This document shows positions 1-8,349 of a stretch of DNA of 64,000 nucleotides, in pieces (position 1 is the stretch's first letter; every line of letters starts with the position of its first letter). The translations under genes were made by a program, and so were the position numbers. The stretch covers positions 62,001 through 126,000 of the forward strand of contig JAQEWB010000001.1 in NCBI GenBank assembly GCA_027694045.1, given 5' to 3'. The DNA comes from Bacillaceae bacterium OF18-1A (GTDB taxonomy: Bacteria; Bacillota; Bacilli; Bacillales; Bacillaceae_G). Under the pieces are notes generated by a model that was not told the DNA's origin, did no database searches, and saw nothing but the letters and a program-made list of their open reading frames with translations.

Positions 1-190
1 TCGTTGGTGATTCAACATTTAAATACTGACATAGCTCTGTTTGGGTACAAGATCCAGTTTGATTAATACGGAAAATGACAGCCCATTGCGCACTGAATAA
101 TCCTGTTGGAGATACGCGTTCATTAAATTTCTTCGTGAATTTTCGAGAAGTTTGGCTAACGATGTGAAAAAAATGTTGTTTTTCGTCCAT
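1..190 (-). CDS. MarR-family transcriptional regulator, N-terminal part (cut by window edge)
   Basis: The minus strand encodes at least 63 residues from an ATG at 190, beginning MDEKQHFFHIVSQTSRKF. The stretch FSAQWAVIFRINQTGSCTQT followed by ELCQYLNVESPT reads as the start of a MarR winged-helix domain. A ribosome binding site (AAAGGAT) lies just upstream of the ATG. The gene continues beyond base 1, so its length and C-terminus are not visible. MarR proteins are dimeric repressors that usually control their own gene and a neighbouring enzyme or efflux gene. Here the divergent neighbour is an alpha/beta hydrolase. The near-palindrome at 211-228 is a natural operator candidate. The family call rests on pattern recognition of a partial protein. 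Confidence 0.75.
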   Translation of the reverse strand, partial: MDEKQHFFHIVSQTSRKFTKKFNERVSPTGLFSAQWAVIFRINQTGSCTQTELCQYLNVESPT

Positions 191-210
191 ATATTTTGAT
201 CCTTTCAAAT

Positions 211-228
211 TAGTTACCTAGCTAACTA
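211..228. promoter_or_regulatory. Near-perfect palindrome, candidate MarR operator
   Basis: TAGTTACCTAGCTAACTA matches its own reverse complement at 16 of 18 positions. It lies about 20 bases upstream of the MarR start and in the divergent intergenic region before the hydrolase gene. MarR regulators commonly bind 16-20 bp palindromes near their own promoters. Binding is inferred from position and symmetry only. Confidence 0.5.
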
Positions 229-379
229 TATCCTTTTTTTCTATAATTGTCTAGTAATAGACATGTTGTATTATGTAAAAAATTCGTATCGTTTTTCTGT
301 TGAGAACATACATTCTACATGGTATTCTTTAATTAAGTAAAGAATTTTCTTTCTATTGAAAAGAATGGGGGAACTTGTG

Positions 380-1282
380 ATGATTAAGCCTGCAACAATG
401 GAGTTTGTTTCACTATCGAACGGAGAAACGATTGCGTATCAGGAAGTTGGAAGGCAAAATACAGAAATTCTTGTACTTATTCATGGAAACATGACATCGT
501 CACAACATTGGGATTTAGTTATTGAAAAGTTACAAAATCAATATCATATTTACGCTCTTGATTTAAGAGGATTTGGACAATCAACGTATAATAAATCGAT
601 AGACTCATTACAAGACTTCGCAGAAGATGTAAAACTATTTATTGATCAATTACACTTAAAGAAATTTTCATTAATGGGATGGTCAATGGGTGGTGGCGTC
701 GCGATGCAATTTACAGCGAATCATCCAACTTTTGTAGAAAGATTAATTTTAGTAGAATCGGTAGGAATGAAAGGATATCCAATCTTTAAAAAAGATATTA
801 ATGGGCAACCGATCATAGCGAGTTTATTAAAAACGAAAGAAGAAATTGCGCAAGATCCAATACAAATCGCGCCCGTGCTAGACGCGATAAAAAATATGAA
901 CAAATTATATTACCGTACAGTATGGAATCTATTAATATATACACATAATCAACCTGAACCGGATCGGTATGAGAAGTATTTAGATGATATGTTAACGCAG
1001 CGTAATTTTGTTGATGTGAATTATGCGCTCATTACATTTAATATTTCAGATGAACATAATGGAGTTGTAGAAGGAAATAAACAAATTCATAACATTAAGG
1101 CTCCAACACTTGTTATACAAGGTGATAGAGATTACGTCGTACCGCAAGTAGTTGGTGAGGAATTAGCAAAACATTTGCCGCATGCGGAGCTAAAGGTGCT
1201 AGAAGATTGCGGACACTCACCGTTTATTGATTGTTTAGATGTATTTATAAAACACGTAGAGGATTGGTTAGAGCAAAAATAA
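380..1282 (+). CDS. Alpha/beta hydrolase
   Basis: This 300-residue cytoplasmic hydrolase has the alpha/beta fold signatures. There is an HGN oxyanion turn near residue 35, the nucleophile elbow GWSMGG with Ser102, an acid candidate in GDRDYVV near residue 250, and the catalytic His in EDCGHSPFID near 279. The start is placed at the ATG at 380 because GGGGGAAC at 367-373 is well spaced from it. The reading frame extends upstream only to a TTG at 356 without a good ribosome binding site. There is no signal peptide. The substrate cannot be told from sequence. It is divergent from a MarR regulator, so induction by a small phenolic or lipid-like compound is possible but only inferred. Confidence 0.85.
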   Translation: MIKPATMEFVSLSNGETIAYQEVGRQNTEILVLIHGNMTSSQHWDLVIEKLQNQYHIYALDLRGFGQSTYNKSIDSLQDFAEDVKLFIDQLHLKKFSLMGWSMGGGVAMQFTANHPTFVERLILVESVGMKGYPIFKKDINGQPIIASLLKTKEEIAQDPIQIAPVLDAIKNMNKLYYRTVWNLLIYTHNQPEPDRYEKYLDDMLTQRNFVDVNYALITFNISDEHNGVVEGNKQIHNIKAPTLVIQGDRDYVVPQVVGEELAKHLPHAELKVLEDCGHSPFIDCLDVFIKHVEDWLEQK

Positions 1283-1343
1283 TCCCCAAAATGAAAAGTA
1301 TTGCATACACTATAGCATTTGTATGTAAAAGGGGAGATTACCA

Positions 1344-1571
1344 ATGCATAAACCGTTCTTCATTGCTTATTCACCGTATGATCATCACATATATACAAAA
1401 ATGATGATAAATCCGATGTATATGCAAATTTCACCAGCTGTAGTTCCTTTACAAATGCAGCAACACGCAATAGCTCATTCACATCAATATTTATACGGGC
1501 CGTCATTCTATGAAAATCCATATTTTAAGCACTTTCATTACAATGTGAAAGCGCAAATTTGGGAAGGGTAA
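1344..1571 (+). CDS. Small His/Tyr/Met-rich hypothetical protein
   Basis: This 75-residue protein is rich in His, Tyr, Met and Pro (for example MINPMYMQISPAVVPLQMQQ). It has no signal peptide or membrane segment. A strong ribosome binding site (AAAGGGGAG) precedes the ATG, and a terminator hairpin overlaps its stop codon, so it is probably a real single gene. The composition resembles small spore-associated proteins of Bacillus, but I do not recognise a family and assign no function. Confidence 0.6.
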   Translation: MHKPFFIAYSPYDHHIYTKMMINPMYMQISPAVVPLQMQQHAIAHSHQYLYGPSFYENPYFKHFHYNVKAQIWEG

Positions 1572-1598
1572 GAAGCTAATTCTTTTAGCTTCTTTTTT
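1570..1598 (+). terminator. Rho-independent terminator
   Basis: An AAGAAGCTAA / TTAGCTTCTT stem with a 5-base loop is followed by a T run. It begins inside the stop codon of the small gene at 1344. Confidence 0.8.
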
Positions 1599-1674
1599 GT
1601 ATGAATATTCGTACACGCATCTATAGAAACAGTTTATAATGAAAAGGGAAAGTTTGAGAAGGAGAGGGAAGAGG

Positions 1675-2871
1675 ATGTCAATGCGTTTTACATTTTGGAT
1701 TATGGTTGGGATTGTAGCAATCTCGGGTTTGTCACAAGGTATGCTCTTACCGGCCATTGCAATGATTTTTGAACAAGAAGGGGTAAGTTCAAGTATTAAC
1801 GGTATTCATGCGACGGCACTATACATAGGGATATTAGTGATCTCACCGTTTCTTGAAAAACCGATGCAAAAATTTGGAATGAAGCCAATTATTGTGATTG
1901 GTGGGTTTCTCGTTATTATTTCATTATTCTTTTTTACACAAACATTTTCGTTTTGGGTATGGTTTATCCTTAGATTTCTAGTTGGAGTCGGAGATCATAT
2001 GCTACATGTCGGAACACAAACGTGGATCACGACAACGTCCGATCCGAGTAAAATAGGTAGACAAGTATCGATATATGGTGTATTCTTCGGAATTGGTTTT
2101 GCTGTCGGTCCGTATTTAGCAAGCACAGTTCAGTACGGTCTTGCAACGCCATTTATTATATCTACTATACTTTGTCTAATAGGTTGGCTGTTACTATTAC
2201 CAACAAAAAATGCATTCCCAGCGCAAGATGAAAGAGAAGTGAAGAGTGAATCATCATTTTCTCGTTATAAACAAGTTGTTGGATTAGGATGGATTGCACT
2301 GCTGGGACCGCTTGCATATGGCGTACTGGAAGCAATGTTAAACAGTAATTTACCAGTATACGCGCTTCGAAAAGGATGGTCCGTTTCAGAAGTATCCTTC
2401 TTATTACCAGCATTTGCAGTTGGGGGCATTATTACACAAATTCCGCTCGGTATATTAAGTGACAAATACGGAAGGGATCGTATTTTAACGTGGACGTTCT
2501 GCATAAGTACGGGCATTTTCTTGCTTGCAGCCGTATTTGATCAATATTACTGGATTGTGTTTGCCTGCATGTTGTTAGCGGGTATGGTCATTGGATCGTG
2601 CTTTTCTTTAGGACTTGGATTTATGACAGATTTATTACCGAGACACTTATTGCCAGCGGGTAATATATTGTCTGGGATCGCCTTTAGTTTAGGAAGTATA
2701 CTGGGACCTGTATTAGGAGGCGTATTTATAGAAAAAATACAGTATACAAGCTTTTTTATTGCGGTTATGATTATAATAGGAATTCTCGCAATGTTATATA
2801 TGATCTACATGAAGAATCAATTCGCATCAAGAAAAATAGAAAGTAGGTTAGGGCATGACAAAACAACCTAA
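1675..2871 (+). CDS. MFS transporter (12 TM)
   Basis: This is a 398-residue integral membrane protein with about twelve hydrophobic segments and a polar loop around residues 185-205 between the two six-helix halves. The loop-2/3-type motif appears as GILSDKYGRDR near residue 262, typical of the Major Facilitator Superfamily. The first helix begins at FTFWIMVGIVAISGLSQG. The ATG at 1675 is chosen because AAGGAGAGGG at 1659-1668 sits 6 bases upstream; an ATG at 1639 in the same frame lies upstream of that site. The substrate is unknown. Its 3' end overlaps the next gene by 17 bases, indicating translational coupling. Confidence 0.85.
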   Translation: MSMRFTFWIMVGIVAISGLSQGMLLPAIAMIFEQEGVSSSINGIHATALYIGILVISPFLEKPMQKFGMKPIIVIGGFLVIISLFFFTQTFSFWVWFILRFLVGVGDHMLHVGTQTWITTTSDPSKIGRQVSIYGVFFGIGFAVGPYLASTVQYGLATPFIISTILCLIGWLLLLPTKNAFPAQDEREVKSESSFSRYKQVVGLGWIALLGPLAYGVLEAMLNSNLPVYALRKGWSVSEVSFLLPAFAVGGIITQIPLGILSDKYGRDRILTWTFCISTGIFLLAAVFDQYYWIVFACMLLAGMVIGSCFSLGLGFMTDLLPRHLLPAGNILSGIAFSLGSILGPVLGGVFIEKIQYTSFFIAVMIIIGILAMLYMIYMKNQFASRKIESRLGHDKTT

Positions 2872-3055
2872 TAAGAAAAAATTTGAAGTACTCGAAAACG
2901 AAACAATTACAGACTGCTTAGCGCGTATGGAACAAGAAGGATATGCACCGTCACGTCGTATGGAAGAACCAATCTTTCATGAAGTGAAGAAAGACGGCAA
3001 AACAGTAGTGGAACCGTGCGGTAGAAAAATTATTTTTGAGGGAAAATTGAAGTAA
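2855..3055 (+). CDS. NETI motif-containing protein
   Basis: This 66-residue basic protein contains the block ENETITDCLARMEQEGY followed by P-RR-EEPIF, which defines the small NETI-motif family of Bacillus. The function of the family is not known. The start codon lies inside the end of the MFS gene, so the two are probably translated together. It ends with a conserved-looking CGRKIIFEGKLK tail. Confidence 0.85.
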   Translation: MTKQPNKKKFEVLENETITDCLARMEQEGYAPSRRMEEPIFHEVKKDGKTVVEPCGRKIIFEGKLK

Positions 3056-3116
3056 TAAGCTATACGAAAAGAATTTACTTTCAAGTACAAGCAAGATAAA
3101 ACATATAGTCACATAA

Positions 3117-3156
3117 GAAAACGCTGTTGATTTCAATATCAATAGCGTTTTTATTT
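3117..3156 (+). terminator. Rho-independent terminator
   Basis: AAAACGCTGTTGAT and ATCAATAGCGTTTT form a long stem followed by T-rich sequence, ending the MFS-NETI unit. Confidence 0.8.
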
Positions 3157-3170
3157 TTACTACATATATA

Positions 3171-3308
3171 GGTCAAAATGAATTTCTGCTTGTAGGAAAG
3201 AACAATGATACAAAAGTAGGATGCTTTCAAATATATTTACATGACGATCCAGATGAATTAGAGTATGCAATTTATTTAAATGAATGGGATGCGGAGAAAA
3301 GTAAATGA
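3171..3308 (+). pseudogene. Orphan C-terminal fragment of an unknown gene
   Basis: An open frame encodes GQNEFLLVGKNNDTKVGCFQ and continues acidic to the end (DDPDELEYAIYL, then WDAEKSK and TGA). It has no start codon or ribosome binding site and begins right after the preceding terminator. It looks like the 3' remnant of a deleted gene. No family is assigned. Confidence 0.35.
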
Positions 3309-3347
3309 AATAGTAGATATTCTTGGAAGAGTTTTGTAGCTAGTATA

Positions 3348-3387
3348 AAAAATCCTTCAAAAATAGGGATTCTTGAAAGATTTTTTT
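3348..3387. terminator. Bidirectional terminator hairpin
   Basis: AAATCCTTCAA and TTGAAAGATTTTTTT form an imperfect stem with a T run on the plus strand and an A run at the left flank. It can end both the fragment on the left and the minus-strand SLH gene on the right. Confidence 0.6.
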
Positions 3388-3409
3388 ACTTTACATTTCT
3401 TGTAACTTA

Positions 3410-4492
3410 TTAATTATATTCATTTTTAATTATCTCAGCGTGTTGAATAAAACCATCCTCAAAGCTGAAGTAAAGAGAATAGCTTCCTCGATCATATATA
3501 TAGCCAACGCTAGTCATATTCTCTCCAATTCCATCGGGCTCACCAAACCACTCTTTTAATTCGTTAATAGATATATCCATTTTCACCCATATGTAACTAA
3601 CTTTCGAAGGATACATATCGAGATTATAATCTCCATATACTGCTGTAGTAGGTGCATCACATTCTGTACATGGTGCTGCCTTCCAAATATCAGGTGCTCC
3701 AAAGTCCTTTTTCACCTCAGATATGTCTTTACCGAGTACATCTAATCCAAATGGACCGAACTTTCCATCCTGCAGAGCTGTTTCTAGCATTTGTTTCATT
3801 TCTTCTTTTGTGTTGATTTCGAAATTATAAGATGTGTTCTTTGCTATTGCACTATAGAGAAATTGTGCATACTGCTCACGCTTCACAAGCATGTTGCCAT
3901 TAAAATTACCTACATCGTCACCTTGTGATATGCGGTTACCACGCAGTGTATTTACAGATTCATAGGCCCAATGATCTTTTGGTACATCTTTAAATTTCTC
4001 TTGTCCCTTTGGTTCTAAATGAAATGCTTTTTGTAATACTACAGCCATCTCATACCGAGTTAATACATCATCTGGACGAAATGTTCCTGTTCCGTCACCT
4101 TTCATAATTCCAGCTTGCGCAATGGCTTTGATATCCTTTTCAAACATATGATTCGTAATATCGCTAAACATATTTCCTTGTGTATCGTCTGCTTTTAAAC
4201 CTAAATGTCGATTGACTAAAGAAGCTACCTGTCCTCTTGTAATATTGTCCCCAAAACCAAATTTACCATTTCCATATCCCTTAACAATCCCTGCTGCTGC
4301 TAAGTAGTCAATCGCATATGTTGACCAGTGTCCCTTTGGTACATCTGTAAATACAGTGTCCACATTGCTAACTACTTTATAGCTATTTGTAGTTGTTTGT
4401 GCATTTGCTGTGCCTACCATCATTGTAGTTGCTAGTGTTGCGGTGATTACGAATCCAAAAAACTTTTTAGCCTTACTTGCATTTCTCCCCAT
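3410..4492 (-). CDS. SLH-domain surface protein with DUF4309-like C-terminus
   Basis: This is a 360-residue exported protein. Residues 1-31 form a signal peptide ending ATTMMVGTANAQ. Three SLH domains follow at about 48-95, 105-155 and 165-210, recognisable by FTDVPKGHWS, FSDITNHMFE and FKDVPKDHWA plus the ITRGQVASL and LTRYEMAVV motifs. SLH triplets bind pyruvylated secondary cell wall polymer, so the protein should be displayed on the cell surface. The C-terminal 140 residues (with GLDVLGKDISEVKKDFGAPD) resemble DUF4309. The start is the ATG at 4492 because GGGGAGG lies 9 bases upstream; an ATG 39 bases earlier has no such site. The role of the C-terminal domain is unknown. Confidence 0.85.
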   Translation of the reverse strand: MGRNASKAKKFFGFVITATLATTMMVGTANAQTTTNSYKVVSNVDTVFTDVPKGHWSTYAIDYLAAAGIVKGYGNGKFGFGDNITRGQVASLVNRHLGLKADDTQGNMFSDITNHMFEKDIKAIAQAGIMKGDGTGTFRPDDVLTRYEMAVVLQKAFHLEPKGQEKFKDVPKDHWAYESVNTLRGNRISQGDDVGNFNGNMLVKREQYAQFLYSAIAKNTSYNFEINTKEEMKQMLETALQDGKFGPFGLDVLGKDISEVKKDFGAPDIWKAAPCTECDAPTTAVYGDYNLDMYPSKVSYIWVKMDISINELKEWFGEPDGIGENMTSVGYIYDRGSYSLYFSFEDGFIQHAEIIKNEYN

Positions 4493-4928
4493 TTGTGAAA
4501 GCCTCCCCAGTTCCATTTGAATTTCATACAACTAAAACTTACAACGTAATTGTAACATGTAAACAATGAATGTTTACCATAAATTTCTAGATGATAGATG
4601 GCTATTTTAATAATATTCATGAAATTGATTGTACGATCTAGATAAAAAAATTTACTTCTATTTAAAAATGATAGTTACAGTGAGGTTCTTTTCAAATCTA
4701 CAATAGAAGATAGAACGTATATTTGGTATAATGGAATCATGTTAATTAAAATCATGTACATGAGTTATAAAATGTATGTAAAAAGGTAAGGAATACATAA
4801 CAATAACTATTACGGTTCTAGTACATATAAAGTGAAACTTTAATCGGTAGGGGTCTTACTGTCCGACAAATAGCGGGATAAATTCAGTTCATGTTATCCA
4901 AATTCGTTATTAGAAAGGAAAAAATATA
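4493..4928. other. Intergenic region, 436 bp
   Basis: No gene was found. It contains the divergent promoters for the flanking genes and the dispersed-repeat copy at 4829-4882. The rest is AT-rich with no clear RNA structure. Confidence 0.6.
4829..4882 (+). repeat. Dispersed B. cereus-group (bcr-like) repeat, copy 1
   Basis: AAAGTGAAACTTTAATC-GT, a GGGGTCTTACTGTCCG block and CAAATAGCGGGATAA are shared, in reverse orientation, with 59757-59812. The first third is also found at the 3' end of the gene at 4929 (5225-5250). The pattern resembles the bcr family of interspersed repeats in this group; which bcr type it belongs to was not determined. Confidence 0.6.
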
Positions 4929-5240
4929 ATGGATCAAATATCATTTGAAGATTTATTTGAAGAAGAAAAAGAAAAGGTGGAGGTAGCTGAAGCACCGGCA
5001 TCTTTATCACCGTTGCAAAGAGGTATTTTAGAATTAATTGATTCGGAAGAAATAAGTGCAATGGAGCTATGCGAACAATTAATACGAGCGGGTAAAATAT
5101 CAGATGAGAGATTCACAACGAATAAACCGAAAGCGTACGGACAAGTATGCTTAATATTAGAAGGATTTGTTAAAGAAGGGAAGCTTACTTTTATTAAAAA
5201 TGATGAGAAAAGAGATAGGGTATATAAAGGGAAACTTTAA
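4929..5240 (+). CDS. Hypothetical 103-aa protein, winged-helix-like
   Basis: The protein starts with an acidic arm (MDQISFEDLFEEEKEKVEVA). A compact region follows (LSPLQRGILELIDSEEISAM) that could form helices of a winged-helix or PCI-like fold, and it ends KRDRVYKGKL. A ribosome binding site GAAAGG precedes the ATG. The last codons and the stop lie within a sequence (GGGAAACTTTAATCAGTGGG) shared with the dispersed repeat upstream, so the C-terminus may have been created by the repeat. No function is known. Confidence 0.6.
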   Translation: MDQISFEDLFEEEKEKVEVAEAPASLSPLQRGILELIDSEEISAMELCEQLIRAGKISDERFTTNKPKAYGQVCLILEGFVKEGKLTFIKNDEKRDRVYKGKL

Positions 5241-5260
5241 TCAGTGGGGCAGTAAAAGCC

Positions 5261-5297
5261 AAAAAAAGGTGTCAATCTATTAGATTGACACCTTTTT
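5261..5297. terminator. Bidirectional terminator between convergent genes
   Basis: AAAAAGGTGTCAATCTA and TAGATTGACACCTTTTT form a near-perfect stem with A and T tracts on the two sides. It lies between the converging genes at 4929 and 5302. Confidence 0.85.
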
Positions 5298-5301
5298 ACT
5301 T

Positions 5302-6009
5302 TTAACATCTTACATATTTACGTTTGAAACCAAGTCGTCCACGATCAAGTTCTTTCTGAATACTTTCGTGAGCATGTAGTAAGCTGCTCTTTTTGTTGTC
5401 ACGTTTTACTTCTACAATGCCAACTTCTTTTGCAGTCTCGACTGCTTTTTCATGTAATGGTACATATGAAATCGCCACTGTGTTTAGAAAGTTATTCATA
5501 GCAGATTTTGTTCGCTCAGGTGAATGATGAATTGTATCTTTCACTGTTTCAAGCATGCCGGAAATTTTGCTTTCGGAAAACTCATTGTCTTTTCGATTTC
5601 CTAAAAGCCAGCAGTAGCAACTCCAACCAGCTGACATGCGCAGTTCGTCTCCGCTTGCAATCCATTTATCAGCAACATCTTGTGCAATAGGTGATTCTGA
5701 TAAAGTGACTGCCACCACATAATCAGACAGCATATAGAAATATGCTCCGTCTATCCAGCGATCAAAATCCGATTCACTCATAGCTTTTGGATCTGCAATA
5801 ATACCTGCAAAGTACATTGCATCGTAATTACCTGTAGCATAAAGTTCCTCAGCTAACTCTTGATTTATTTTTATTTTTTTAGCGATTGGTTTCATAGCAC
5901 CTGTAGCTACGCCGAAAACTGGCTCGTGTGCCCCGTTAGATATGTATATTTTTTTCGTTCTTTCTTTACCGAGAGCTTCAAGCTCTTGCATAACTGTTGT
6001 AAAATCCAT
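5302..6009 (-). CDS. DNA alkylation repair-like HEAT protein
   Basis: This 235-residue soluble helical protein has the layout of the AlkD-like 'DNA alkylation repair' family (COG4912). Helical repeats include FGVATGAMKPIAKKIKINQE, ELAEELYATGNYDAMYFAG and a WSCYCWLLGNRK segment. Family members that are active glycosylases remove N3/N7-alkylated purines without base flipping. The residues needed for that activity could not be verified by eye, so this paralogue may only bind DNA. AGGAAGGAAG precedes the ATG. It is a single gene with its own terminator. Confidence 0.75.
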   Translation of the reverse strand: MDFTTVMQELEALGKERTKKIYISNGAHEPVFGVATGAMKPIAKKIKINQELAEELYATGNYDAMYFAGIIADPKAMSESDFDRWIDGAYFYMLSDYVVAVTLSESPIAQDVADKWIASGDELRMSAGWSCYCWLLGNRKDNEFSESKISGMLETVKDTIHHSPERTKSAMNNFLNTVAISYVPLHEKAVETAKEVGIVEVKRDNKKSSLLHAHESIQKELDRGRLGFKRKYVRC

Positions 6010-6247
6010 AGATTCGCTCTTCCTTCCTAAATAGTAAGAGTTTTTATCTTGCTCAAATTTAATAGTAATGTTATATGCGTAGGATGTCTACTTTCTGTCA
6101 TAAGTGTTTTTGACGATATTTACAATTAGTTGTAAAATAATGTTTGTTGAGGAAGTTTGTAGAAATAAAGTTCGTCTGTAGGAGACAGTATAGACATCTT
6201 ATATAGTAGATTCATAATCTTGGACGAATGAGAATAAAAGGAGGTCG

Positions 6248-6276
6248 AAATACTTACATGAACTATGTAAGTATTT
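6248..6276 (+). promoter_or_regulatory. Perfect 12-bp hairpin between ribosome binding site and amidase start
   Basis: AAATACTTACAT and ATGTAAGTATTT pair perfectly around a GAACT loop. The strong ribosome binding site AAAGGAGGTCG (6237-6247) lies directly upstream, and the amidase ATG is 10 bases downstream. Folding would shorten the distance between the two from about 40 to about 11 bases. A role in translation control is inferred. Confidence 0.6.
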
Positions 6277-6278
6277 AA
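6258..6278 (+). CDS. Six-codon leader ORF
   Basis: An ATG at 6258 encodes MNYVSI and stops with TAA at 6276-6278, seven bases before the amidase ATG. It uses the strong ribosome binding site at 6237-6247, which is otherwise too far from the amidase start. It overlaps the hairpin. Reinitiation or coupling is inferred from the layout; there is no proof that the peptide is made. Confidence 0.4.
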   Translation: MNYVSI

Positions 6279-6285
6279 TATAGCA

Positions 6286-8070
6286 ATGAATAAAACAATG
6301 AAAAAACAAATAATCGCATTATCAACTAGTTTAGTAATTTTAGGGGGAGTACCTTTAGCTGCATCAGCAGAAGAGATTAATAAATCTAAAACTGATCAGC
6401 TTAGCATTGCACAAGGGGAAGATGGAACGAACGGATTAAGTTATTCTAATTTTAATTTAGAAACTCCTGATCATGTACAAATCAATGAAGAAGAAGTGTC
6501 AAAAAATGAGAGTATTCTCTTAGAAGAGTACAAACATAAACATGATGAAACAGAAGAGTTACATAAAATGAAGGAAGCGAAAAAAGGTCAAGTAGCGGAA
6601 GATGAAGCTATTTCAAATATTGAAAAAGCATTTGAAACTGTAGATGGTAAAAATGACGGCTCTATTCGTCAAATGAAACCTGTTGAAAAGCCAAAAGGTG
6701 TTCAATATAGTACACAGACTACGAAGAAATATGGAACACTTGCAGGCGTTCCATTTGTAGAGTGGATCGTTCCAGCAGGAAACCCGGATATTCGCCCTGC
6801 AAATCCGATGGAAGCACGTTACATTACAATCCATGAGACTGCAAATACAGCCGCTGGTGCTAATGCTGAAAATCATGCGAAATATTTATATAAACAAGCA
6901 ACAGAAGGTACTTTCCGAACGGCTTCATGGCATTTTACTGTAGATGATAAGCAAATCTATCAACATTTACCAACAAACGAAAATGGTTGGCATGCAGGAG
7001 ATGGTGATGGTCCAGGAAATAGAGAGTCTATCGGTATTGAGATTTCCGTTAACCAAGATGGAGATTACAATAAAGCGTTAGAGAATGCGAAGCGACTTGC
7101 AGGTTATTTAATGAACAAAGAAGGTATTAGTGCGGACCACGTTTATAAACATCAACAATGGAGCGGGAAAAAATGTCCTGATATTTTAATTTCTCGTGGA
7201 AATTGGACTGGTTTCGTGCAAGGTGTGCAATGGTATGCAAATATTAATGCACAGATTGATTCTGCTTTACAAGAAGGGAAAGAGTCAATTGATTCAGATG
7301 ACTACAATCCAGCTGAGCCTAATATGGAATTAGTCGTAAATGGCGATGGTATAAATGTACGTAGTGGAGCTGGTCTTGAACACCAAGTCGTTCGTAAGTC
7401 TTCAAAAGGAGATCGTTACAAAGTATTAGCTGTTAAAAACGGTTGGTACAAAGTAGGAAACAATGAGTGGATTTTTTATAACCCAAGCTGGATTAAAATT
7501 AACTATAACGTACCAAATAAAGAAGTACAAAAACCTAAAAAAGATGACATTACTGGTGCTTGGTTTGAAGGGCATATTCGTAAACTAAACAGTCTAGGTA
7601 TTATGCACGGTGAAGGTAATGGTATATTTTCACCTTATCGTAATGTGACGAGAGCTGAGTTTGCGACGTTAATCTCAAATGCTCTTAAACTACCAGAAGG
7701 TAATAAGTCATTTGTAGATATTAACGAAGCACATCCATCACTACATAACGGTATTAAACGTAGTGCAAGTGCAGGTATTATTAATGGCCGTGGTGGTGGG
7801 ATTTTTGATCCTAATGCACAGATTACTCGTGAAGAAGCATCTATTATGATTGATCAAGCGTTACAGTATAAAGGAATTAAAGGTGATTTAGTAGCGTTAC
7901 CATTTAGAGATAAACATTTAATAACATACAAACAACCAGTGCAACGATTATACGGCTTACATGTTGTGTCTGGTGTTGGAAACGAAGAGTTTAATCCTCA
8001 AGGTACAACAACTCGCGGGGAGTCAGCTGCATTTTTAGTGAAGATGTTGAATGTAATAGAAAAAGCATAA
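6286..8070 (+). CDS. SLH-anchored N-acetylmuramoyl-L-alanine amidase
   Basis: This is a 594-residue exported peptidoglycan hydrolase. It has a signal peptide at residues 1-28 (ending PLAASAEE) and a charged linker to about 150. An amidase_2/PGRP-type domain spans about 165-305, with likely zinc ligands His183 (TIHETAN), His289 and Cys297 (KHQQWSGKKCPD). A bacterial SH3 domain follows at about 347-405 (DGINVRSGAGLEHQVV), then three SLH domains from about 422 to the end. It would cleave the bond between muramic acid and the stem peptide while bound to secondary wall polymer. The amidase and SLH assignments are firm. The start lies behind an unusual leader and hairpin. A terminator follows. Confidence 0.92.
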   Translation: MNKTMKKQIIALSTSLVILGGVPLAASAEEINKSKTDQLSIAQGEDGTNGLSYSNFNLETPDHVQINEEEVSKNESILLEEYKHKHDETEELHKMKEAKKGQVAEDEAISNIEKAFETVDGKNDGSIRQMKPVEKPKGVQYSTQTTKKYGTLAGVPFVEWIVPAGNPDIRPANPMEARYITIHETANTAAGANAENHAKYLYKQATEGTFRTASWHFTVDDKQIYQHLPTNENGWHAGDGDGPGNRESIGIEISVNQDGDYNKALENAKRLAGYLMNKEGISADHVYKHQQWSGKKCPDILISRGNWTGFVQGVQWYANINAQIDSALQEGKESIDSDDYNPAEPNMELVVNGDGINVRSGAGLEHQVVRKSSKGDRYKVLAVKNGWYKVGNNEWIFYNPSWIKINYNVPNKEVQKPKKDDITGAWFEGHIRKLNSLGIMHGEGNGIFSPYRNVTRAEFATLISNALKLPEGNKSFVDINEAHPSLHNGIKRSASAGIINGRGGGIFDPNAQITREEASIMIDQALQYKGIKGDLVALPFRDKHLITYKQPVQRLYGLHVVSGVGNEEFNPQGTTTRGESAAFLVKMLNVIEKA

Positions 8071-8077
8071 TCCATTT

Positions 8078-8126
8078 TAAAGGAGCTGTCCAAAAGATAA
8101 TCATTTGGAGCAGCTCCTTTTTTTAG
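8078..8126 (+). terminator. Rho-independent terminator
   Basis: AAAGGAGCTGTCCAAA pairs with TTTGGAGCAGCTCCTTT (one bulge), followed by a T run. Confidence 0.85.
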
Positions 8127-8349
8127 TCCCTATGAAGCCCCTTATAAGCCCCTACCAAGTAATAAATCACTAAGAAAAAACAAAACAAAAACAACAACAA
8201 CTACAAGAACAAAAAAATAAAATAAAATCGTTGTAGTAGTAAGCGTGAAAAATTTGAAATTCAACTGCCCAAAACCATTCCCACATTCCTATTTTTATAT
8301 GGAAGGAGTGAAATTTTCCTATTTGCTAACAAAGAGTGGAGGGAAATGT

